DNA from: Nostoc flagelliforme FACHB-838 | GTDB taxonomy: Bacteria; Cyanobacteriota; Cyanobacteriia; Cyanobacteriales; Nostocaceae | NCBI RefSeq assembly: GCF_014698065.1 | Contig: NZ_JACJSI010000017.1 | Location: forward strand, 1-64,000 | Reading direction: 5' to 3' | DNA: 64,000 bases | Shown here: piece by piece, positions 27,467-36,228 of the stretch | How the letters are laid out: every line of letters begins with the position of its first letter | Numbering within the stretch: position 1 is the stretch's first letter | The notes under the pieces: model-generated | Told to the model about the DNA's origin: nothing | What the model saw: the letters and a program-made list of their open reading frames with translations, nothing else | The model's database searches: none | Program-made: the position numbers and the translations under genes

Positions 27467-28246
27467 TTAAGAATCTTCTAGTGTTTCTTTCTGTATTTCT
27501 AAATCAGCAAAGATATCATGTTGTTCTCGAAAAAGCCTTAGAGTCTGAGATAAACCCAAATCTGTAGATAGTAAATCAATACCGTCGATAATTTTGGGTA
27601 TCTGAGCTTGATCAACTTGCAGGCTGAGAAAGCATTTCTCCCTGTAATCTGGTCTTCCCTGAAAGAGTTCGATCGCTCTTTTCAAAGGGCGCATAACCTG
27701 ATAGGCTTTTTCAGCCTTCTCAATTGATGCTTGAGGGATTGGAGATTGCAGCCTGAGAATTGCTAGATCGATTAAATCTCTTGCCTCAACGCTGTCATCT
27801 GCGTAACGGTCAGAGTTGGACAGCAGCTTAGAGGTAAAACAGTCATTAAGGCTTAAGCAAGGAACGAGTAACCACTTTGGATATCTTGGTGGGTCTAGTT
27901 GAAAACGAGTTTCGGCAATAATTTCCGTTTTAATCGGCACATCATCCACAAAAACGATCATCCGAATTCCATATTGGTCAGTTGTGCTACGTCCAACTTG
28001 GATTTTACTTAAATCCCGAAATAATGCTTCATGCCCACCCTCAAATACCACTGTCCGCAGGTATTTATAGCCTTCTGTACCAACGGAAGCGATAAAATCA
28101 ACGTCCTTACTCCAGCGATATTCTTCAAACTCAAATGCAAGAAGGGTTCCGCCACCGAAGTAAGCAGAACCCTTCCTAAGTATGTCCGAATCTAAGGATT
28201 CAAGAACTGTGAGAATTTGATTATGGTGTTCTAACCTGAAGGTCAT
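27467..28246 (-). CDS. AbiEii/AbiGii-like nucleotidyltransferase (candidate toxin)
   Basis: 259 aa from the ATG at 28246. The nucleotidyltransferase motif GGGT (31-34) is followed by SKDVDF (Asp48, Asp50), the metal-binding pair of the AbiEii/AbiGii toxin-type family. The C-terminal half (about 170-259) is helical. AbiEii toxins act in type IV toxin-antitoxin or abortive-infection systems. Its ATG overlaps the stop of the upstream gene in ATGA, so translation is coupled. The upstream 78-residue protein is the natural candidate partner, although not a known AbiEi. The function is inferred from fold and context. Confidence 0.75.
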   Translation of the reverse strand: MTFRLEHHNQILTVLESLDSDILRKGSAYFGGGTLLAFEFEEYRWSKDVDFIASVGTEGYKYLRTVVFEGGHEALFRDLSKIQVGRSTTDQYGIRMIVFVDDVPIKTEIIAETRFQLDPPRYPKWLLVPCLSLNDCFTSKLLSNSDRYADDSVEARDLIDLAILRLQSPIPQASIEKAEKAYQVMRPLKRAIELFQGRPDYREKCFLSLQVDQAQIPKIIDGIDLLSTDLGLSQTLRLFREQHDIFADLEIQKETLEDS

Positions 28247-28479
28247 AAACAAACTTGCAACCAGGATTTATAGCGTCTGGCGAGTTCCTGAAGAAAATTG
28301 AGTTCTTCACCTTCAAGATTATTAAATAGATTGTGATACTGCCAGCCACGCTCATAGCGACTCAGCATTTCTTCTGAAGTAAACCGATATACATCGGCCG
28401 TCTGCCAGCAAATTGACTCCAGAAAAGGTAGCTTTTTGGGGACAATAACAGGATTATTTGTTGATGTTGCGGTTGTCAT
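28243..28479 (-). CDS. Small partner protein of the AbiEii-like gene
   Basis: 78 aa from the ATG at 28479 (an upstream in-frame TTG at 28494 would add five). No known domain was recognised. It is a mixed-charge, aromatic-rich protein (SICWQTADVYRFTSEEMLSRYERGW), probably helical, and ends RRYKSWLQ. Its stop TGA overlaps the ATG of the nucleotidyltransferase gene (ATGA), so the two are made together. By position it may be the antitoxin or an adaptor. Confidence 0.7.
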   Translation of the reverse strand: MTTATSTNNPVIVPKKLPFLESICWQTADVYRFTSEEMLSRYERGWQYHNLFNNLEGEELNFLQELARRYKSWLQVCL

Positions 28480-28558
28480 AATAATTTTAATCAACCACTT
28501 TTGGCTTACTCTAATTTTAGATTAACACTACTGATTTTAAAATTAAATTTTATCCCAA

Positions 28559-29818
28559 CTATAAATTATCTGGGTTGGGATAAACTCTGCCTTTCCAAGC
28601 GCCGCCGCGTCCTTGCCAGTGACGTAGTGCTGAGTCTAGAGTCATCAGGGTATAAAGAAAAGCGATCGCAGGTAAGCTAAAGGCTAACCAGGGAGAACAT
28701 TTATAAAAGCGGATTGTCGGGTAGTAAGCCAAAGTCATTAAAATCCATCCTAATAAACCTGTAAGTGCGATCGCCCAATTGCCCCAAACTGCACCCAGAA
28801 TTACACATACAGGTGGAACTAGATAAATTAGAGGCATTCCTACCAAAGTTCCCAATAGTATTAATGGAGAATAATTCAGTTGGGTATAGGCAGTACGAGC
28901 AACCATATCCCAAATCGTCGCCAGCGAGTCATAGGGACGCAGACTCCGAGTTAAGGTACTCAATCCTAGCCAGATACGGCCGGGGGAGGCAGAGGGGCAG
29001 GGTGCGGGGGGCAGAGGGGAAAACTCTTCTCCCTTGCTCCCTGCTCCCTGCTCCCTGCTCCCCACTTCCCCACTCCTCTTAACAGCCTGAGCTAGGGCGC
29101 AATCATCGATTAAAGCTTGGCGAATGACTTGAATACCTCCGATTCGTTCTAAAGCTTCTCGGCTAATCAGAATAGATCCCCCAGCGGCGGCTGCTGTGGG
29201 ATTATTGGGATTATTCACCCAGCGAAAAGGATAAAGTTTCTGGAAGAAAAAGACGAAAGCTGGAATCAAAAGTTTTTCCCAAAAGCTTTCACACCTAAGC
29301 CGCACCATTACAGAAACCAAGTCTAAATCTTCCTGCACAGCTTTCGCAACGAGTCGGCGGAGATTACCAGGATCGTGTTCGATATCTGCGTCTGTGAGCA
29401 AAAAATAGTCAGGTGCAAATTTACTAGCGCTGTTTATACCTTGCTCAACTGCCCAAAGTTTGCCTGACCAACCGGGGGGCAGTGGTTCGCCTGAGATAAT
29501 ATGCAATTGCTGGGGTTTACCTACAGCGTGTGCAACTCCTTCGGCAAAATTTGCTGTCTGGTCTGTGCTGCGATCATCTACCAAAAACACGTTGAAAGAT
29601 CCAGGATAATCTTGGAGTAGGAGCGATCGCAAGGTGGTTGGTAACAATTGGGCTTCGTTACGGGCTGGAACGACCGCACAAACTACAGGTAACGATTGTA
29701 GCTGAGTTTCTCTAAGCTCTAATTGCTCGTCTGTCCGCCAAAACTGTCCCCAAAAACTCAATAATCCTAACCAAATTGTCAAGGATAAAAGCATCAATCC
29801 TAATACAATTACACCCAT
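28559..29818 (-). CDS. hpnB: Hopene-associated glycosyltransferase HpnB
   Basis: A 419-aa family-2 glycosyltransferase with an N-terminal membrane helix (2-25). The catalytic GT-A domain has DDRSTD (81-86), DAD (143-145) and IDDC (237-240). C-terminal transmembrane helices lie at about 318-345, 350-366 and 378-394. It matches HpnB, which is associated with hopanoid side-chain metabolism, and is divergent from squalene-hopene cyclase. About 32 residues (roughly 249-280: EVGSREQGAG...PSASPG) break the conserved KR-GRIWLGL segment. They are encoded by heptanucleotide tandem repeat DNA at about 28979-29074, inserted in frame in the cytoplasmic part. Confidence 0.88.
   Translation of the reverse strand: MGVIVLGLMLLSLTIWLGLLSFWGQFWRTDEQLELRETQLQSLPVVCAVVPARNEAQLLPTTLRSLLLQDYPGSFNVFLVDDRSTDQTANFAEGVAHAVGKPQQLHIISGEPLPPGWSGKLWAVEQGINSASKFAPDYFLLTDADIEHDPGNLRRLVAKAVQEDLDLVSVMVRLRCESFWEKLLIPAFVFFFQKLYPFRWVNNPNNPTAAAAGGSILISREALERIGGIQVIRQALIDDCALAQAVKRSGEVGSREQGAGSKGEEFSPLPPAPCPSASPGRIWLGLSTLTRSLRPYDSLATIWDMVARTAYTQLNYSPLILLGTLVGMPLIYLVPPVCVILGAVWGNWAIALTGLLGWILMTLAYYPTIRFYKCSPWLAFSLPAIAFLYTLMTLDSALRHWQGRGGAWKGRVYPNPDNL
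28985..29068. repeat. Heptamer short tandem repeat inside hpnB
   Basis: Contains TGCTCCC repeated four times (29035-29062) and flanking GGGGCAG/GGGAGGC runs, of the same kind seen in spacers at 17950 and 48463. Its presence inside a coding region, in frame, suggests that a repeat block entered and expanded without breaking the gene. Confidence 0.8.
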
Positions 29819-29941
29819 GACCTATTGCAAATTTTCAGTGACTCAGACACAATACTATGTCTACTGATAGAGGAAAAAGTTTTTTTTACTGTAGTGCGGT
29901 GTTCATAACTAGCGTTGAGTGTTGAGGTTAGATAGTATTTG

Positions 29942-31858
29942 ATGCAAACACAAGACAGGGTAAAAGTCAATCAAGTCGCAACAGCGATCGCAGCCAGCCA
30001 AGAATATCTGCTTTCAATTAAAAATCCGGCAGGTTACTGGTGGGCAGAGTTAGAATCTAATGTCACTATCACTGCTGAAGTCGTTCTCCTGCATAAGATT
30101 TGGGGAACAGACCAAACAAGACCTTTACACAAAGTCGAAGCCTACCTGCGTCAAGAGCAACGGCAGCATGGCGGTTGGGAACTTTACTACGGTGATGGCG
30201 GAGAACTTAGCACCTCGGTTGAAGCTTATATGGCGCTGAGGCTGCTAGGTGTACCAGCAACCGATCCGGCAATGATTCGGGCACAAGCCTTTATTCTCCA
30301 ACGGGGTGGTATTAGCAAAACTCGGATTTTTACCAAGTTGCACCTAGCCTTGATTGGCTGCTACAACTGGCGCGGTATTCCCTCACTACCGCCTTGGATA
30401 ATGTTATTGCCGAAAGCTTTTCCAGTTAATATCTACGAAATGTCTAGTTGGGCACGTTCCAGCACAGTACCATTGCTGATTGTGTGCGATCGCAAACCTG
30501 TTTTTCTCACCGACTCAGCGATCAACCTAGATGAGCTATACGCTGAAGGTGTTGAGCGAGTCCGGTGGGAATTACCTGAAAGTGGCGATTGGACAGATTT
30601 ATTCCTCACCCTCGATCAGGGGTTCAAGTTGGCAGAAAGTCTAAATTTAGTACCCTTTCGTCAAGAAGGCATTAAAGCCGCCGAAAAATGGATTTTAGAG
30701 CGCCAAGAGGCTACAGGCGACTGGGGCGGCATTATTCCGGCAATGCTGAATTCAATGCTAGCTTTGCGGTGTCTGGATTATGACCGAAGCGATCCCATTG
30801 TGGAACGAGGTTTGCAAGCAATTGATAACTTTGCCATTGAAACAGACAATAGCTACCGGATACAGCCTTGTGTTTCACCCGTTTGGGATACAGCTTGGGT
30901 GATGCGTGCTTTGATAGAATCTGGCTTTACACCAGATCATCCCGCCGTAGTGCAAGCTGGAGAATGGTTGTTGCAAAAACAAATTTTAGATTACGGAGAT
31001 TGGGCTGTCAAAAATCGTCAGGGAAAACCAGGAGCTTGGGCGTTTGAGTTTGACAATCGCTTTTATCCCGATGTAGACGACTCGGCTGTGGTGGTGATGG
31101 CACTACATTTGGCGAAACTTCCGAATGAAAAAATCAAACAGGCTGCGATCGCTCGTGCGTTAAACTGGATTGCATCTATGCAATGTAAACCAGGTGGGTG
31201 GGCTGCCTTTGATTTGGATAACGATCAAGATTGGCTTAACTCCATCCCTTATGGTGACTTGAAAGCGATGATTGATCCAAACACCGCAGATGTTACGGCT
31301 AGAGTATTAGAAATGCTGGGTGCTTGTGATTTGTCAATTGATAGTGATAACTTGGAGCGATCGCTTACTTATCTTCTGCGCGAACAAGAAACCGAAGGCT
31401 GTTGGTTTGGCCGTTGGGGTGTAAATTATATCTACGGCACCAGTGGCGTCTTGTCAGCCTTGGCGTTAATTGACCCTCAAAGGCATAAACTCAGTATAGA
31501 AAGAGGAGCAGCTTGGTTAGTCGGATGTCAAAACTCAGACGGTGGTTGGGGTGAGACTTGCCGCAGCTACGACGATCCCAGCCTTAAAGGAAAGGGAAAT
31601 AGTACTGCATCTCAAACTGCTTGGGCTTTAATTGGGTTGATAGCAGCAGGTGAAGCTACTGGTAAATTAGCTCTTGAGGTGATTGAACGAGGAATAAACT
31701 ATCTGGTGGAAACTCAACAATCCGATGGTACTTGGTTTGAGGGAGACTTTACAGGTACTGGCTTTCCTTGCCATTTTTATCTGAAGTATCATCTGTATCA
31801 ACAATACTTTCCTTTAATCGCTCTAGGTCGTTATCAAGCAGCAATTAAAAAGCTTTGA
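29942..31858 (+). CDS. shc: Squalene-hopene cyclase
   Basis: 638 aa starting at the ATG at 29942. It cyclises squalene to hopene for hopanoid synthesis at the membrane. The catalytic acid motif DVDD is at 377-380. Several QW repeats are visible (QRQHGGWE, RQEATGDWGG, QCKPGGWAAF, QNSDGGWGE, QQSDGTWFEG). The length fits bacterial SHCs. It is divergent from hpnB with a 123-bp shared promoter region. A 99-bp hairpin-forming repeat lies just downstream. Confidence 0.97.
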   Translation: MQTQDRVKVNQVATAIAASQEYLLSIKNPAGYWWAELESNVTITAEVVLLHKIWGTDQTRPLHKVEAYLRQEQRQHGGWELYYGDGGELSTSVEAYMALRLLGVPATDPAMIRAQAFILQRGGISKTRIFTKLHLALIGCYNWRGIPSLPPWIMLLPKAFPVNIYEMSSWARSSTVPLLIVCDRKPVFLTDSAINLDELYAEGVERVRWELPESGDWTDLFLTLDQGFKLAESLNLVPFRQEGIKAAEKWILERQEATGDWGGIIPAMLNSMLALRCLDYDRSDPIVERGLQAIDNFAIETDNSYRIQPCVSPVWDTAWVMRALIESGFTPDHPAVVQAGEWLLQKQILDYGDWAVKNRQGKPGAWAFEFDNRFYPDVDDSAVVVMALHLAKLPNEKIKQAAIARALNWIASMQCKPGGWAAFDLDNDQDWLNSIPYGDLKAMIDPNTADVTARVLEMLGACDLSIDSDNLERSLTYLLREQETEGCWFGRWGVNYIYGTSGVLSALALIDPQRHKLSIERGAAWLVGCQNSDGGWGETCRSYDDPSLKGKGNSTASQTAWALIGLIAAGEATGKLALEVIERGINYLVETQQSDGTWFEGDFTGTGFPCHFYLKYHLYQQYFPLIALGRYQAAIKKL

Positions 31859-31897
31859 GAGATAGATTTCTTCAATTCTGATAATAAAATCTATCAA

Positions 31898-31996
31898 TGT
31901 AGGTTGGGTTGTAGCAAGATCCCCGTAGGATACGGCAGTGAAATCTAACATGAACAAGGATCAAATGTCGGGTTTCATTCTTCAACCCAATCTACA
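31898..31996. repeat. 99-bp inverted-repeat element (TGTAGGTTGGGTTG)
   Basis: The left end TGTAGGTTGGGTTG (31898-31911) is complementary to the right end CAACCCAATCTACA (31983-31996) with one mismatch. GTAGGTTGGGTT...-type repeats are common in Nostocales spacers, to my recollection. The element starts 39 bp after the shc stop and could also end the shc transcript. The rest of the 369-bp spacer to gatB holds no gene. Confidence 0.6.
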
Positions 31997-32227
31997 GATA
32001 TTATTAAGTATTTAACGGAACCCGAATATTATGCCAAACTAACGTCCTGCTATACTAATACTTTTTCTGGGTGACATAAATCCAAAATCTCTTAAACTTT
32101 GGGTTTGCACCTTTTTTATAAAGCTCAACAGGGTAAGCATTGCTCACCCAAATAACCGTCTTCAGGGCAACTCAATACGCCGCTACAATAGTAGCACTAC
32201 AAGGATTATGCCCAATTTATTGATATT

Positions 32228-33703
32228 ATGACCACTGCTACGACCGTAAAAACTGAGTATGAAGCGATTATTGGTTTAGAAACCCATTGTCAACTGAGTA
32301 CCAACACCAAGATTTTCTCTAATAGCTCTACGGCATTCGGTGCTGACCCCAATACTAACATTGACCCGGTTTGTATGGGTTTACCTGGGGTCTTACCTGT
32401 ACTCAATGAAAAAGTATTAGAATACGCCGTCAAGACTGGTTTGGCACTAAATTGTCAAATCGCTAAATATAGCAAATTTGACCGTAAACAGTATTTTTAT
32501 CCAGATTTACCCAAAAATTACCAAATTTCTCAATACGATCTACCGATCGCAGAACATGGTTGGTTAGAAATTGAGTTGGTAGATGCTGAGGGAAATCCTA
32601 TTCGTAAACGCATTGGTATTACGCGTTTGCACATGGAAGAAGATGCTGGAAAATTGGTACACGCAGGTAGCGATCGCCTCTCCGGTTCTTCCTATTCTCT
32701 GGTAGACTACAATCGCGCAGGTATCCCGTTAGTAGAAATTGTCTCCGAACCTGATTTGCGTTCTGGAATAGAAGCTGCTGAATATGCCGAAGAATTGCGC
32801 CGAATTGTCCGGTATCTCGGCGTGAGTGACGGCAATATGCAAGAAGGATCTCTGCGCTGCGATGTCAATATTTCTGTGCGTCCTGTGGGACGAGAGGAAT
32901 TTGGCACCAAGGTAGAAATTAAAAACATGAACTCCTTCAGCGCCATCCAACGGGCGATTGACTACGAAATTGAACGTCAAATTGCAGCCATCGAAGCAGG
33001 CGATCGCATTATCCAAGAAACTCGACTGTGGGAAGAAGGCGCTCAACGCACAAGTAGTATGCGAGTGAAAGAAGGTTCTAGCGATTACCGTTACTTCCCC
33101 GAACCAGATTTAGCACCAATTGAGGTGTCAAATCAACAATTAGAGCAATGGCGTAGCGAACTACCAGAATTACCAGCCCACAAACGCCATCATTATGAAA
33201 GTGAATTGGGGCTTTCGGCTTACGATACGCGAGTGTTGACAGAAGATCGTTCAATAGCGGAATATTTTGAAACTGCGATCGCATCTGGAGCAAATGCCAA
33301 AGCTGCTGCCAACTGGATTACTCAAGATATTGCCGCACACCTCAATAAGCAAAAACTCACTATTAATGAAATCGCCCTGACTCCCACCAATTTAGCAGAT
33401 ATCATCACTCGCATCGAAACGGGCAAAATTAGTAATGCTCAAGCTAAAGAAAAGTTGCCAGATTTGCTCAGTGGTATTTCTCCTGAGAAGGCCTTTGCAG
33501 GTCTTGAGTTAATCACCGATCCTAGTGTACTGGAACCCATCGTTGATGAAGTCATAGCCGCCAATGTCAAAGAACTAGAAAAGTATCGCAACGGTAACAC
33601 CAATCTCAAAGGCTTCTTTGTTGGACAAGTTTTGAAAAAGACAGGCAAACGTGCTGATCCTAAGTTGACTAACGAATTGGTAGAGAAGAAACTGAACGCC
33701 TAG
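32228..33703 (+). CDS. gatB: Asp-tRNA(Asn)/Glu-tRNA(Gln) amidotransferase subunit B
   Basis: A 491-aa GatB, the tRNA-binding kinase-transamidase subunit of GatCAB, which converts Glu-tRNA(Gln) and Asp-tRNA(Asn) to the amide forms. The start YEAIIGLETHCQLST is typical. The family motif LHMEEDAGKL and the tRNA-interacting C-terminal YqeY-like tail (about 340-491) are present. The length and ATG at 32228 agree with the family. gatA and gatC are not in the window, so the subunits are unlinked, as is usual in cyanobacteria. Confidence 0.97.
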   Translation: MTTATTVKTEYEAIIGLETHCQLSTNTKIFSNSSTAFGADPNTNIDPVCMGLPGVLPVLNEKVLEYAVKTGLALNCQIAKYSKFDRKQYFYPDLPKNYQISQYDLPIAEHGWLEIELVDAEGNPIRKRIGITRLHMEEDAGKLVHAGSDRLSGSSYSLVDYNRAGIPLVEIVSEPDLRSGIEAAEYAEELRRIVRYLGVSDGNMQEGSLRCDVNISVRPVGREEFGTKVEIKNMNSFSAIQRAIDYEIERQIAAIEAGDRIIQETRLWEEGAQRTSSMRVKEGSSDYRYFPEPDLAPIEVSNQQLEQWRSELPELPAHKRHHYESELGLSAYDTRVLTEDRSIAEYFETAIASGANAKAAANWITQDIAAHLNKQKLTINEIALTPTNLADIITRIETGKISNAQAKEKLPDLLSGISPEKAFAGLELITDPSVLEPIVDEVIAANVKELEKYRNGNTNLKGFFVGQVLKKTGKRADPKLTNELVEKKLNA

Positions 33704-33789
33704 TACCGCAAGGCAAAAGTCAAAAGTTTTGTATATCAAGGCTTTTGCAAGTTTTAAAGTAGTAGCTTGATTTACGCTCTGCGGTACTA
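33701..33789. repeat. 89-bp hairpin element that includes the gatB stop codon
   Basis: TAGTACCGCA (33701-33710) pairs perfectly with TGCGGTACTA (33780-33789). The first three bases are the gatB stop codon TAG. The 69-bp interior folds partly. It may be the gatB transcript end or an inserted repeat. Confidence 0.55.
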
Positions 33790-33954
33790 GTAGTCTGTCA
33801 AGTCAAGTTTGCTGAGTGAGGGATGCAAAGGGGAATTGCAGTAAGTCTTTCCCCAATTCCCAATTCCTAATGCTCAACTAAGTAATTTCCCGGTGATTCT
33901 TCACAAAATCTTCATATACAAACTGGTGACAACCCGCATACATAAAATGATATG

Positions 33955-34016
33955 ATGTGGTAAGTAGATGCACCCTGATGATCTGGAGAGCTGCCTAAGT
34001 AGCTCTCTTTATTTAT
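33955..34016 (+). ncRNA. Candidate small RNA, copy 1 (promoter plus terminator)
   Basis: A TATGAT -10-like box (33951-33956) is followed by GTAAGTAGATGCACC and then by a strong hairpin GAGAGCT-(8)-AGCTCTC (33986-34007) with a U-rich tail TTTATTTATT. A transcript of ~50-60 nt from about 33963 is inferred. A similar unit lies about 150 bp downstream. No coding sequence fits. Annotation as sRNA is from architecture and duplication only. Confidence 0.45.
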
Positions 34017-34104
34017 TTGATTTTTGTGGTATTTACATATAAGTTCATAATATTATTAAAAATAATTTCAATAAATAAGTATTAACTCTTAGATTATAAA
34101 ATAT

Positions 34105-34168
34105 TGATTGTAGTCAGTAAATGCACTGTAATAATTTGAAGAGCGACCCAAGTGGCTCTCTTTTTTTG
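34105..34168 (+). ncRNA. Candidate small RNA, copy 2
   Basis: The core AGTAAATGCACTG...TTGAAGAGCGACCC..AGTGGCTCTCTTT aligns base for base with copy 1 (AGTAGATGCACCC...CTGGAGAGCTGCC..AGTAGCTCTCTTT). AGAGC (34140-34144) pairs with GCTCT (34155-34159), followed by a seven-T run. A TATTGAT -10-like box is upstream. The shared hairpin and promoter region suggest a tandem duplicated sRNA gene between gatB and argJ. Confidence 0.45.
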
Positions 34169-34387
34169 CTTTTTTCATAAGAAAAATAAAAACAATGATG
34201 CTAATGGCCAACAGGTGCATTATTATTGCCATCAGCAAATAAACTCACAATAAAAGAAAGTGGGGAGTGGGGGAAACAAGGGAAAACTAATAACTCTTAA
34301 CTTCTAACTCCTAACTCAGCACTTTTTCAAAGCACTTTTCTAAAGTACAGATTGACCTATCCAACCTGATAGTTGTAAGGAAGAATA

Positions 34388-35629
34388 ATGGCAGATTGGC
34401 AAGAAATAACAGGTGGTATCACAGCACCAAGGGGGTATCAGGCGGCGGGAATTACCGCAGGATTGAAACCTTCGGGGTTGCCAGATTTAGCTTTGATATT
34501 CTCAGAGGTGGAAGCGATCGCAGCTGGTGTATTCACCACCAGCCAAGTCAAAGCTGCCTGCGTAGAATATTGTCGCCAACGCTTGCAAGCCAAACATAGC
34601 GCTCGTGCCATCCTCTGCAACGCTGGACAAGCAAACGCCGCTACAGGAACTCAAGGCTATCTTGATACCTTAGAATCTGCTATGGCAATAGCCCAAGCCC
34701 TAAACATCTCGTCTGAATCTGTATTATTGGCTTCCACTGGTGTGATTGGTCAAAGAATTAAGATGGATGCTTTGCGAAGTGGAATTCCCAAGGTAGTAGC
34801 AGCGCTATCACAAACAGGCTCAGATGCCGCCGCCGGGGCGATTATCACTACAGACTTGGTAACAAAATCCATTGCCCTAGAGACAAGTATAGGCGATCGC
34901 CCGGTACGAATTGGCGGCATTGCCAAGGGTTCAGGCATGATTCACCCCAATATGGCAACCATGCTGGCATTTGTTACTTGTGATGCTATAGTTTCGCCAG
35001 CCCTTTGGCAGCAAATGTTAGCAAGGGCAGCAGATAGAAGCTTTAATTCCATTACCGTGGATGGCGATACCAGCACCAACGACAGCTTAATCGCCTTAGC
35101 AAATGGTCAATCTCGCACCCCAGCAATTACAGAATGGGGCGCAGAAGCAGAGAAATTAGAGGCGATGTTAACAGCAGTTTGTCAGCATTTAGCCAAAGCG
35201 ATCGCTCGTGATGGTGAAGGCGCAACCTGTCTAATTGAAGTGGAAGTGACTGGCGCTCATGATGAAATTTCAGCCCGACAAATAGCCAAAACCATCGCCG
35301 GTTCATCCTTAGTTAAATCTGCAATCTTTGGACGCGATCCAAATTGGGGACGCATCGCCGCCGCCGCAGGGCGTGCAGGTGTACCCTTTGAGCAAGAAAA
35401 CCTGCAAATTAAGCTAGGGAATTTCTTAATGTTAGAAAATGGGCAACCTCTCCAATTTGAGCGTGCAGCTGCGAGTGCTTATTTGAAAAAAGCATCGGTG
35501 GGTGCTTATCTCCAAGAAGATACGGTGTTAATTTCCGTTAACGTTGGCAATGGTCATGGTTCAGGTAAAGCTTGGGGTTGTGATTTGAGTTACGACTACG
35601 TGAAGATTAACGCCGAATACACTACTTAA
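34388..35629 (+). CDS. argJ: Bifunctional ornithine acetyltransferase/N-acetylglutamate synthase
   Basis: A 413-aa ArgJ, which transfers acetyl from N-acetylornithine to glutamate and so recycles acetyl groups in arginine synthesis. The self-cleavage site is in KGSGMIHPNMATMLAF, with Thr191 as the new N-terminal nucleophile, giving alpha and beta chains. The TGVIG and oxyanion-hole region (117-120) and the C-terminal GNGHGSGKAWGCDLSYDYVKINAEY are canonical. AAGGA precedes the ATG at 34388. Arginine synthesis also feeds cyanophycin in such organisms. Confidence 0.97.
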   Translation: MADWQEITGGITAPRGYQAAGITAGLKPSGLPDLALIFSEVEAIAAGVFTTSQVKAACVEYCRQRLQAKHSARAILCNAGQANAATGTQGYLDTLESAMAIAQALNISSESVLLASTGVIGQRIKMDALRSGIPKVVAALSQTGSDAAAGAIITTDLVTKSIALETSIGDRPVRIGGIAKGSGMIHPNMATMLAFVTCDAIVSPALWQQMLARAADRSFNSITVDGDTSTNDSLIALANGQSRTPAITEWGAEAEKLEAMLTAVCQHLAKAIARDGEGATCLIEVEVTGAHDEISARQIAKTIAGSSLVKSAIFGRDPNWGRIAAAAGRAGVPFEQENLQIKLGNFLMLENGQPLQFERAAASAYLKKASVGAYLQEDTVLISVNVGNGHGSGKAWGCDLSYDYVKINAEYTT

Positions 35630-35713
35630 ACTACTCACAACGGTTTACTAAGTTGAGACATTAAAATCTCATTTACAGGTATAATGCCGTTTCACTTTCC
35701 GGTTGATACAAAT

Positions 35714-35765
35714 ACATTATGATTTAGGGGCGTACAGCTAGCTGTACGCCCCTAAATCATAATGT
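35714..35765. repeat. Perfect 52-bp palindrome
   Basis: Two exact 26-bp arms meet with no loop at 35739/35740. The left arm starts ACATTATGATTTAGG and continues GGCGTACAGCT into its complement. I checked every pair and found no mismatch. Its core GGGGCGTACAGC belongs to the same family as the palindromes at 3151-3170 and 9504-9519. It sits 85 bp after the argJ stop and could form a long hairpin in RNA or a cruciform in DNA. Confidence 0.9.
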
Positions 35766-36228
35766 CAACATGATAGTCATTATAAATAAAAACTTATATA
35801 TAACAAATTACTACTAAAGATTAAGTTACAAAAGAAGTAAAAATAGGGAATCATCAAGTAAACATAATAGTCTTCATAAATAAGAGTTGATATATTAAAA
35901 ATTATTTCTATACCTAAGTAAAATAGATAAACTTTTCCTTATACATCCAATCTAATATTTGTTTAATAAATCTAGGCTTCGAGTTAACCAATTCGACTTC
36001 AAAGGCTGTAAACTAATTTCAACAAGGTAAATAACACCTCTGCATCACACCAGAGCAGAGCAAATAAATTAACCGAGTTTTTATATAGGTAGCAGCGTCA
36101 TTGATGGAATGGCTGCGGTTGCTTTGTCAAATATAGCTTAATCATTACTAGCGCAAAAAACACAACGTTTTTCTTGTCTAAATTGTCATAGCTATAAAAA
36201 ATAACATTTACGTTTTTAGGAGATATTA
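35766..36228. other. AT-rich leader/promoter region of cmpA
   Basis: About 460 bp without a gene. It is AT-rich, with loosely repeated AGTAAACATAATAGTC/ATATTAAAA segments. The cmp operon promoter should lie here. I could not assign a convincing CmpR (LysR-type, TTA-N7/8-TAA) site by eye. The cmpA ribosome site AGGAG lies 7 bp before the ATG. Confidence 0.4.
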
